Part shown: positions 1-6,836 of the stretch, in pieces
Layout: every line of letters begins with the position of its first letter
Numbering within the stretch: position 1 is the first letter of the stretch
From: Myxococcus flavus
GTDB taxonomy: Bacteria; Myxococcota; Myxococcia; Myxococcales; Myxococcaceae
Assembly (NCBI RefSeq): GCF_050038885.1
Contig: NZ_CP143624.1
Span: 6,820,001-6,884,000, forward strand
Direction: 5' to 3'
Length of the DNA: 64,000 nt
The notes under the pieces: generated by a model
What the model was told of the DNA's origin: nothing
Seen by the model: only the letters and a program-made list of their open reading frames with translations
Databases searched by the model: none
Position numbers and translations under genes: made by a program

Positions 1-485
<485 letters not shown>

Positions 486-690
486 TCCGTCTCCGGTGAA
501 GACCTCCAGGGGAGGTCCGTCGGTGAAGGGCACGGAGGTTAGGCACCCCCAGGAGCGGGTGTCAACGTTCCCGTGTCAATAAAGTCCAGCCATTTCAAGG
601 GCTTAGCGAGGGTGCAGGGGAGCAGGCCCGCTGGCTTGAGGGGGCGTGTCCAGGCCATTATCTCTCAAGGGGAAGGGGGTTTGCTCATCC

Positions 691-1524
691 ATGTCCGTCA
701 TCCTCGCTGCCTTGACGTCCGACCCGAACCTGCTGCGCTGCGAGCTGCACCGCCTGGAAGGCCAGGTCCTGCTCCACGGAGAGCCGAGGGCGAATGCCGT
801 GGGGGTGGGGGCCTACGCCCAGGAGGAGGTCCTCCTGCGGCGCTTCTCGAGCAGCGCCGCCTTGACGGTGGATTCGCTCGCTCCGCCGCATGAGTCCGAG
901 GCGCTGTTGTTCCACGCAGGCCAGCTCCCGGTCGGCCTGTCGCTGGAGGAGAACACCCAGCCCTTCCGGTCGCGACGATGGCTGTTCGCCCATCAGGGAG
1001 GCGGACAGGGGCTCGAGCCCGTGCGCGCGTCGCTGCTGGAGTCGCTGCCCGACCACCTGCGGCGCCAGGTGCGCGGAGGCACGGCGGGAGAGCTGCTGTT
1101 CGCCGTCTTCCTCAAGAACCTGCGTGAGCTGGGCCGCACGGATGATCCGCGCCTGGAGCCCGAGGTGGCCGGACGCGTCCTGGCGGAGACGGCCCGAGAG
1201 GTGGCCCGCGCCGCGGCCCAGGCGGGAGCGGCGCGCGCGCCCACCCTCAACCTGGTGGCCACCAACGGCACCCTCCTGGCCGCGACCCGCTTCGGCGAGC
1301 TGCCCTTGTCCTGCACGCGCCTGGAGGGGACCGCGGAGTGCGAGCTGTGCGAGGTGACGCCGACGACGCCGGAAACGCAGCCCGCCGTGAGCGCGCACCG
1401 CCGCCGTCGTACCGTCGTGGTGGCCAGCCATCTCAAGCGCTCCGCGGGGTGGGTGGAGCTGGCGCATGGCCACACCCTGGCGGTGGGACCGGACCTTCAG
1501 TTGAACGAGCTGTCCGGCCCGTGA
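691..1524 (+). CDS. Class II glutamine amidotransferase-like protein (EgtC/YafJ type), apparently without catalytic Cys
   Basis: The 277-residue protein has the layout of small stand-alone class II glutamine amidotransferases: an N-terminal beta-strand start, a WLFAHQGGGQGLEPVR segment matching the family WxFAHNG region, a GGTAGELLFAVFL helix in the place of the SE.LFA motif, and TLNLVATNGTLLAATR near the C-terminus. In active members residue 2 is the nucleophilic cysteine exposed by Met removal. Here the likely start at 691 gives MSVILAAL, with no Cys2, and the usual NG of the FAHNG motif is QG. This looks like a non-catalytic or repurposed member. A longer frame opens at 646, but its extra residues are low complexity and do not supply an MC start. 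It is transcribed divergently from the Hsp70 gene, with about 200 bp between them. Confidence 0.72.
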   Translation: MSVILAALTSDPNLLRCELHRLEGQVLLHGEPRANAVGVGAYAQEEVLLRRFSSSAALTVDSLAPPHESEALLFHAGQLPVGLSLEENTQPFRSRRWLFAHQGGGQGLEPVRASLLESLPDHLRRQVRGGTAGELLFAVFLKNLRELGRTDDPRLEPEVAGRVLAETAREVARAAAQAGAARAPTLNLVATNGTLLAATRFGELPLSCTRLEGTAECELCEVTPTTPETQPAVSAHRRRRTVVVASHLKRSAGWVELAHGHTLAVGPDLQLNELSGP

Positions 1525-1798
1525 GCGGCATGATGGCCCGAGCCGCCTCAGGGCCGCGCGGGCACCTGGCGCAGAGGTCAGCGTCGGCTCCGGAAACTCC
1601 AGGCTGCCCCGGCGCGAAGCGCTGAACCCTGTATTGACTTCGGGGAAATCCATCATTCAAGTCCGGCCTTTCCGGAAATGGAAGCCGACGGGCGGAGATG
1701 ACCGTTCGTTGCTTTACATCTCTGATGCGCTGGTGCTTCGATTCAGCACGTTGCGACGCAATATTGCAGCTCAGTTGAATTTAAGCGCTTCTGTTTCC

Positions 1799-2242
1799 AT
1801 GCTCTCAGAAGTTGAGCCGATGTTCAGCATCGAGGTCTCGTCGAGGTCCGATGCGGCGGTCGCCGCCGCGCTGGGTCGCCGCTACGCCCGGGAGCACGGG
1901 CTGTCGGCTCGAGCCAGCGCGGAGGTGGCCGTGGTGGTGAGTGAGCTCGCCACCAACCTGGTGCGGCACGCGGGCGGGCGGGGTTGGGTCGAGGTGTGGC
2001 GCGAGCCGGAGTGGCTCTGCATCCGATCGCTGGACCGTGGACCCGGCATGGTGGATCCGTCGCGGCTCTTCGCGGGCCGGGAGGAGGGGCAGCCGGGCCC
2101 GTTGCCAGGGGAAAGCCTGGGCGAGGGTGGCGCCGCCGTCCGTCGGCTCAGCGACTCCGTGCACGTGGCCAACCGCGAGGGTGGGGGCCTGGAGGTGGTG
2201 GCGCGCAAGCGGGTGGTTCACGAGAAGCGGAGGCATGCGTGA
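1799..2242 (+). CDS. Anti-sigma regulatory factor / RsbT-like serine kinase (GHKL ATPase)
   Basis: A small GHKL-fold ATPase of the RsbT/RsbW class. The N-box is seen in VVVSELATNLVRHAGGRGWVEV and the G1 box in LDRGPGMVDPSRLF. The G2 region, GESLGEGGAAVRRLSD, is weaker than the usual GLGLxGxKRL, so ATP handling may differ from the next gene. Proteins of this class phosphorylate STAS antagonists or sequester sigma factors in partner-switching pathways. Starts at 1799 (MLSEVEP) and 1820 (MFSIEV) are both possible; neither has a strong ribosome site. The stop TGA overlaps the GTG start of the next gene as GTGA, indicating translational coupling. It is the first gene of a four-gene operon to 3973. 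Confidence 0.85.
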   Translation: MLSEVEPMFSIEVSSRSDAAVAAALGRRYAREHGLSARASAEVAVVVSELATNLVRHAGGRGWVEVWREPEWLCIRSLDRGPGMVDPSRLFAGREEGQPGPLPGESLGEGGAAVRRLSDSVHVANREGGGLEVVARKRVVHEKRRHA

Positions 2243-2907
2243 GCGGCGGTTCTGTGTGCGCGGGGGTGCTGCGCGTTCTTCAGCAGTTCATGTCGGAAAC
2301 GGCGGCGCGGCTGGTGCTGCGTGGCACCCTGGAGCCCCTGCGGCTGTCGCTGGACACGGTGACGCCCGCGGAGCTGCCCCGCATCATCGAGGCGCTGGAG
2401 CCGGCCACGCGTCACTTCGTGGACCCATCGCGCAAGGCGCAGATGATGGCGCAGCTCAAGCTGTTGCTCGTGTCCCATCCGGCGGCGAATGCGCCGGCGG
2501 CTGTCTCCGCGCCGGAGGTCCGGCCCACGACGTATCTGGTGCGCACGGAGGCGGACGCGAGCCACGCGAGGCTCGCCGCCCGCATCATGTGCGAGACGAT
2601 GGGTGGCCGAGGCTTCGAGTGCCAGAAGGTGGCCACGGCCGTGAGTGAGCTGGCGCGCAACCAGATCTCCTACGCGGGCGGCGGCACCATCCACCTGGCC
2701 CCGCAACTCTCACCCAAGCGCGTGCTCCGGGTCAGCGCCGAGGACTCGGGGCAGGGCATCGCGGACCTGCAGCAGGTACTGTCGGGCACGTACAAGAGCA
2801 AGACGGGCATGGGGCTCGGGCTGCTGGGCGTCAAGCGGCTGGCGGATCGCTTCGATGTCCGCACCGGGCCCAAAGGCACCCTGGTGGACTTCGAGGTGTG
2901 GCTGTGA
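2239..2907 (+). CDS. rsbT: RsbT-type serine/threonine kinase with N-terminal helical extension
   Basis: The C-terminal ~130 residues are a clear RsbT kinase: N-box AVSELARNQISYAGGG, G1 box EDSGQGIADL, and G2 box KTGMGLGLLGVKRLADRF. The N-terminal ~85 residues are helical, with the segment VTPAELPRIIEALEPATRHFVD, and have no counterpart in plain RsbT. In stressosome pathways RsbT phosphorylates RsbR and RsbS STAS proteins and is then released to activate a phosphatase. The GTG start at 2239 overlaps the preceding stop codon. An internal ATG at 2290 (MSETAARL) is an alternative. The end overlaps the RsbX-type gene by four bases (GTGA). An RsbS-type STAS protein two genes on is its obvious substrate. 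Confidence 0.88.
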   Translation: MSGGSVCAGVLRVLQQFMSETAARLVLRGTLEPLRLSLDTVTPAELPRIIEALEPATRHFVDPSRKAQMMAQLKLLLVSHPAANAPAAVSAPEVRPTTYLVRTEADASHARLAARIMCETMGGRGFECQKVATAVSELARNQISYAGGGTIHLAPQLSPKRVLRVSAEDSGQGIADLQQVLSGTYKSKTGMGLGLLGVKRLADRFDVRTGPKGTLVDFEVWL

Positions 2908-3473
2908 GGCTCGCCGTGGCCCACCGCTCCCGGCCCAAGGTCGGCGAGCAGGAGAACGGCGACGGGGTGATGGTCCGGCAGGAGGGCCCGCGGAGCCTGG
3001 TCGCGGTGGTGGACGCGCTCGGCCACGGGCCGGTGGCGGCCCAGGTCTCCGCCGACGCGGTGGGGTGTCTGGCCCAGGTCCCCATGGACCAGGACGTGGA
3101 GTCCATCGTGGCCGCGGTGCACGCGGCGCTGCGGCACGGGCGCGGCGCGGCGGTGATGCTCGCGCTCTTCGACGGGTGCACGCTTCACTGCGGTGGCGTG
3201 GGCAACGTGGAGCTGCGCGCGCGAGGCACCCGCGTGCCGGTGATTCCCACGCCGGGCATCCTGGGGCAGTCCTACCGCGCGCTGCGCGTGGTCTCCGTGC
3301 CCCTGTGCGCCGGCGACCGGCTGACCCTCTTCAGTGACGGCTTGAGCTCCCGGCTGGAGCTGGAGGACGCCCGTCATCTTCCTCCCGGAGCGGCCTGCGA
3401 CCTGCTAATGGCGCGCTATGGCCGAACCACTGACGACGCCACCGTGCTGGTGGCGGACGTGGAGACCGCATGA
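2904..3473 (+). CDS. rsbX: RsbX-like PP2C/SpoIIE-type serine phosphatase
   Basis: A 189-residue single-domain phosphatase of the SpoIIE/RsbX group. The metal-binding aspartate motif is LVAVVDALGHGPVAAQVS, followed by a GCTLHCGGVGNVELR strand and DRLTLFSDGLSSRLELED, with a C-terminal DDATVLVADVE motif. RsbX removes phosphate from the STAS scaffold proteins and resets the switch. The gene starts either at GTG 2904, overlapping the upstream stop as GTGA, or two codons earlier at GTG 2898. Its stop overlaps the ATG of the STAS gene (3470). Tight overlaps from 2239 to 3973 argue for fixed stoichiometry of kinase, phosphatase and antagonist. Confidence 0.87.
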   Translation: MRLAVAHRSRPKVGEQENGDGVMVRQEGPRSLVAVVDALGHGPVAAQVSADAVGCLAQVPMDQDVESIVAAVHAALRHGRGAAVMLALFDGCTLHCGGVGNVELRARGTRVPVIPTPGILGQSYRALRVVSVPLCAGDRLTLFSDGLSSRLELEDARHLPPGAACDLLMARYGRTTDDATVLVADVETA

Positions 3474-3973
3474 GCTTCACCGATTCCTCCGGAGCCTCAC
3501 GGCTCGAGCGTGACACCGCCCGCATCCCCATCATTCCGCTCTGGGGCAATCTCATCGTCCCCTTGCAGGGCGACATCACCGACGCGCAGGCCGCGCAGTT
3601 GTGCTCGGACGTGCTCCTGGACATCCAGCGCACCGGCGCGCGCGGCATGGTGGTGGACATCTCCGGACTCTGGATGGTGGACAGCCACCTGTGCGCGGTG
3701 CTGGCGCGGCTGGCGGCCTCCGCGCGGTTGATGGGCACGCGCACCGTGCTCTGCGGCATGGGCGCGGACGTGGCGCTCACGCTGCAGAGCATGGGCATCG
3801 AGCTCGACGGCGTGGAGACGGCGCTGGGGCTCGAGGAGGGCCTGGCGGTGCTCGGCATCCAGGTGACGGGCGCTCGGACGGCCCAGGCGGAGCGGGAGGC
3901 CGCTCAGCGCCTCGCGGATGAGATGCTCGGACTGGTGGCGCCTGCTGCTGCTTCGGAGAAGTCGCCGGTGTGA
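3470..3973 (+). CDS. rsbS: RsbS-type STAS-domain antagonist
   Basis: A 167-residue STAS protein. IPIIPLWGNLIVPLQGDITDAQAAQL is the first strand-helix unit. MVVDISGLWMVDSHLCAVL is the phospho-acceptor loop, in which Ser72 (VDS) matches the serine phosphorylated by RsbT in RsbS. The remainder, GMGADVALTLQSMGIELDGVETALGLEEGL, completes the fold. A ~35-residue polar tail follows. It overlaps rsbX by four bases and ends the operon; an imperfect GC-rich hairpin lies directly after it. The canonical order in Bacillus is rsbR-S-T; here STAS is last and no RsbR with a sensory domain is present, so the input may come from elsewhere in the genome. Confidence 0.88.
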   Translation: MSFTDSSGASRLERDTARIPIIPLWGNLIVPLQGDITDAQAAQLCSDVLLDIQRTGARGMVVDISGLWMVDSHLCAVLARLAASARLMGTRTVLCGMGADVALTLQSMGIELDGVETALGLEEGLAVLGIQVTGARTAQAEREAAQRLADEMLGLVAPAAASEKSPV

Positions 3974-3978
3974 GCGCC

Positions 3979-4003
3979 GTCGCACCCCAGCACGGGGCGC
4001 GAC
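3979..4003 (+). terminator. Terminator-like hairpin after the rsb operon
   Basis: The segment GTCGCaCCCC-AGCAC-GGGGcGCGAC forms a ten-pair stem with one A/C mismatch and a 5-nt loop, starting six bases after the rsbS stop. No T-run follows, as is common in GC-rich genomes. Confidence 0.45.
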
Positions 4004-4306
4004 AAGGTCAGGACGCCCACCCGTGGGGCCGCGGTGCCGCGAAGTGCGACGTCTCCGCTGATGCGCCTACGTGTTGGGTACGCGAAGCGGATGATGTTGC
4101 ATCGTGTGCTGTGCGCTCATGCCACACAGTCTGATGAGTGTACGCGGGTGGGTCCGGGGAATTACGCTAGGGGTCCGTCCCACGTGGGGGCAGTGTCCAC
4201 CTCCACGCAGACGCTCGCCGTTGACGAATCGCCGTGGTGGCATTCCATTGGGTGAGGTCTGATGGTGCGGTTTAACCGGGACCGGATGGAATCAAGGAGC
4301 GGTTCG
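4004..4306. other. Intergenic region upstream of the GYF protein gene
   Basis: This ~300-bp gap is less GC-rich in its middle (around 4080-4180) and probably carries the promoter for the following gene. The only element called with confidence is the ribosome site AAGGAG at 4294-4299, which fixes the downstream start at 4307. A short open frame at 4034-4255 has no recognisable protein features. Confidence 0.5.
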
Positions 4307-6397
4307 ATGGCCGGTAACTCAGGGGAAGACAGCGCCAACCCGGGCAGCCGCCGGGAGGCAGCCCCGGAGCCCGCAGACACGGGCAGCTCACCCGTGCTGG
4401 ACGGCGTGTCGGATGCGGAGCTGGATGCCATCGTGGGCCAGCTGCGCACGGACAAGAGCCTCCGTGTTCGTCCTTCCGCCCAGCCACGCTCGCGCGAGGC
4501 CATGCAGTCCGAGCGCTTGCATCGTGGCGCAGGCCGCACGCGCGCGTCCTCCCTGGGCGAGGAGCCGCCTCCCCCGGAGGCTCCGGCGCCCGTGAAGCAC
4601 GCCTGGTATGTCGTCATGGGCGGCGCGGCCTACGGCCCCCACGACGTCGCGGAGCTGAAGGCCCATGTCGAGCGGGGCGCGCTGGGGCCGGACTCCCTCT
4701 GCTGGCGCGAGGGCTTCGGCGAGTGGATGCCCCTGGGGCATGTTCCGGAGCTCGCCTCGGCGCTGCTGCCACCGTCCGTTCCTCCGGGGGCGCCGCCCTT
4801 GCCCGTGGCTGTCGCGGGTGCGCTCTCGCCGCGGGCAGCGGTGGACCTCTCCGAGGCCACCACGGAGCGGGTGATTCTGGAGGCGCACGCCGCCTCCGCT
4901 TCGCCGGCGTCCTCCGCTGCATTCGGCGGGGCGGTGTCCCAGCCTGGAATGGCACACCCGGGCGGAGGCTCTGTCCCGAGCACGCCCGAAGCGAGTGGCT
5001 TCGGCGCGGCCGGGCGGAGCGCGCACGGTGGTGACTGGGGCGGTGCAGCGACGCAAGCGGCGGGTGCGCCCGTGGCCCATGGCGGCGCCGTGGCGCAGGC
5101 GTCTGCCGCCGGTGCCTTCCCGGCGCATGAAGGCACCGTGCCGGGGGCAGCCACTGACAGCCCCTTCACGGCGCAGGGGGGCACGGCGCCGCAGATCCAG
5201 CCTGCGGGCGCGGCCGTGGCTCACGGTGACGCCCTGGGTGGCGCGGGGCCGCAGGCGGCCGAGGGCGAGCCGCTGCAGGGAGCGTCCCGTGTGCCCGCTT
5301 CCGCGTTGGCGCCGCAGGCGGAAGCCGTGCCGCCTCCGGTGGGAACACACGCTGTGCTGACGTCCGCTTCGCTCGAAGCGCGAGCGCGCCGCAAGCGCCG
5401 GCTGGGCATCCTCCTGGCGGGAGGTGCGGTGGGCGGCATGTCGGTGGCGCTGGCCCTGGGCGTGTTCGGTGTGGGCGGGGGGCGGGGAGCAGGGAGCGCC
5501 ACCGATGCGGTGGAGGCCCCCCCGAAGGCTTCGCCCTCCACGGCGGCCGTCGAGGCCCCCGCATCGGAAGCCGTCGCGCAGCCGAGCCCCGACACCGCGG
5601 CGCCCACGACGTCGACGGGGAGCGGAGGCCGCGCGAACCCAGGCGCCAGCGGTGGCGGGAGCCTTGGCTCGGACGTGGCGGAGACCGCGCGAAGCCCTCA
5701 GCAGGCGCAGCCTCAGGACGGGGCCAGGGCGAGCACGCCGGCCCTCGCCGCCGTCTCGGTCGACCGCGGTGGCCGCGTTCCGGAGCTGACGGGTACCGAG
5801 AGCACGTCACGCGCGGCGACCGGCGGCACGAGGTCCTCGCCCGCGGAGCAGGTCTTCGAGCGGCCTACCGGAAGCCTCTCGTCGCGGGACGTCGCCGTCG
5901 CGTTCGTCATCGGCAAGCACTCCGTGGCGCCCGCGCTGGAGCCCGAGCCTGCCCCCCGGCAGGCCACGACGGTGGCCGAGGCCGCCGTGTCCCCCCGCTC
6001 GGAGGACGACCTGGGCCCGGACGAGGACTTCGACCGGATGCTCTCGGGACCGGGGCCCAATGCCACCAAGCCCCAGAAGCGGACCGTCTGGGTGCCGCCG
6101 GATCCGACCGCGCCCAGGGAGACGCTCGACCTGGCCACCGTCTTCGCGGTGGTGCACTCACGTCGTTCGGAGCTCGCGGCGTGTGGCCGGGAGCAGGCCG
6201 TACCGCCTCAGGAGGGCGACCGGGCAGTGCTGCGCCTGAGCGTCCTGCCCAGCGGCAAGGTGGAGTCCATCACGACCGAGACGCCGTGGCTGCGGGGCAC
6301 GCCGCTCGTGCGTTGCATGCAGCAGAAGATTGGCGCCTGGACATTCCCCAGGCATCGCACACAGGGAGCGCCTGTCGTCTTCCGGTACGAGTTCTGA
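4307..6397 (+). CDS. GYF-domain / single TM / TonB-like C-terminal protein (AgmX/GltJ-related)
   Basis: A 696-residue protein with four parts. There is a polar N-terminus; a GYF_2 domain at about residues 99-150 (WYVVMGGAAYGPHDVAELK to WREGFGEWMPLGHVPEL); a long Ala/Gly/Pro-rich region; and one membrane helix at about 364-386 (RLGILLAGGAVGGMSVALAL). A low-complexity periplasmic stretch follows, then a C-terminal TonB-like/AgmX domain at about 605-696 (HSRRSELAACG, VLPSGKVESI, IGAWTFPRHR). AgmX/GltJ of the gliding machinery has a zinc finger, GYF domains, TM and TonB segment; this protein lacks the zinc finger, so it is a paralogue with a cytoplasmic GYF adaptor and a periplasmic TonB-like end. 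The start is 4307 because AAGGAG sits seven bases upstream; a frame open from 4262 has no such site. Confidence 0.82.
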   Translation: MAGNSGEDSANPGSRREAAPEPADTGSSPVLDGVSDAELDAIVGQLRTDKSLRVRPSAQPRSREAMQSERLHRGAGRTRASSLGEEPPPPEAPAPVKHAWYVVMGGAAYGPHDVAELKAHVERGALGPDSLCWREGFGEWMPLGHVPELASALLPPSVPPGAPPLPVAVAGALSPRAAVDLSEATTERVILEAHAASASPASSAAFGGAVSQPGMAHPGGGSVPSTPEASGFGAAGRSAHGGDWGGAATQAAGAPVAHGGAVAQASAAGAFPAHEGTVPGAATDSPFTAQGGTAPQIQPAGAAVAHGDALGGAGPQAAEGEPLQGASRVPASALAPQAEAVPPPVGTHAVLTSASLEARARRKRRLGILLAGGAVGGMSVALALGVFGVGGGRGAGSATDAVEAPPKASPSTAAVEAPASEAVAQPSPDTAAPTTSTGSGGRANPGASGGGSLGSDVAETARSPQQAQPQDGARASTPALAAVSVDRGGRVPELTGTESTSRAATGGTRSSPAEQVFERPTGSLSSRDVAVAFVIGKHSVAPALEPEPAPRQATTVAEAAVSPRSEDDLGPDEDFDRMLSGPGPNATKPQKRTVWVPPDPTAPRETLDLATVFAVVHSRRSELAACGREQAVPPQEGDRAVLRLSVLPSGKVESITTETPWLRGTPLVRCMQQKIGAWTFPRHRTQGAPVVFRYEF

Positions 6398-6416
6398 GCC
6401 GCCGCAAGGAGCGTCC

Positions 6417-6746
6417 ATGCCTGCCTACGTCGTGGTCGAGGTCTCGGTGCACGATGCCCAGACCTACGAGCGGTACAAGCAGCTCGCTCCTCCGTCGCTC
6501 GAGCCCTACGGTGGCCGCTACCTCGTCCGGGGCGGCCCGACCCAGGCACTGGAAGGCACCTGGCAGCCGCCGCGCTTCGTCATCCTGGAGTTCCCCAGCA
6601 TGGAGCAGGCCCGGGCCTGGTGGGCCTCTCCGGAGTACGCCGCCGCCAAGGCGCTGCGCCACGAGAGCGCGCACTCCATCATGCTCCTCGTGGAAGGTGT
6701 GCCCGCGACGACGCCCGTCACCGAGACGGCGGAGCCCTCTGTCTGA
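6417..6746 (+). CDS. DUF1330 family protein
   Basis: A 109-residue member of the DUF1330 group within the dimeric alpha/beta-barrel superfamily. The start PAYVVVEVSVHDAQTYERYKQL, the middle YLVRGG, RFVILEFPSMEQARAWWASPEY, and the tail segment SAHSIMLLVEGV follow the family closely. No enzymatic role is established for these proteins. The ATG at 6417 has CAAGGA six bases upstream. It follows the GYF-protein stop by only 19 bases and may be cotranscribed with it. The next gene faces it, with a strong hairpin between. Confidence 0.88.
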   Translation: MPAYVVVEVSVHDAQTYERYKQLAPPSLEPYGGRYLVRGGPTQALEGTWQPPRFVILEFPSMEQARAWWASPEYAAAKALRHESAHSIMLLVEGVPATTPVTETAEPSV

Positions 6747-6767
6747 AGCCTCTCGCTTCAAAAGCCG

Positions 6768-6812
6768 GAGCCCGGCGCCAGCCCGCGGGGTGTCGCGGGC
6801 CGGGCCGGGCTC
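6768..6812. terminator. Bidirectional terminator-like hairpin
   Basis: Outer arms GAGCCCGGC (6768-6776) and GCCGGGCTC (6804-6812) pair perfectly, and inner arms GCCCGCG (6781-6787) and CGCGGGC (6794-6800) pair perfectly. The structure lies between the convergent stops at 6746 and 6837. Confidence 0.6.
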
Positions 6813-6836
6813 AGGTGTCTTCCGTGAAGCCGGGCG

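Noticed and set aside
1634..1798. A longer N-terminus for the first RsbT-like protein, opening at 1634
   Set aside because: The extra 55 residues are not family-like and no ribosome site precedes them; the region is better read as promoter DNA.
4034..4255. Small gene between rsbS and the GYF gene
   Set aside because: No ribosome site and no domain, and composition like intergenic DNA.
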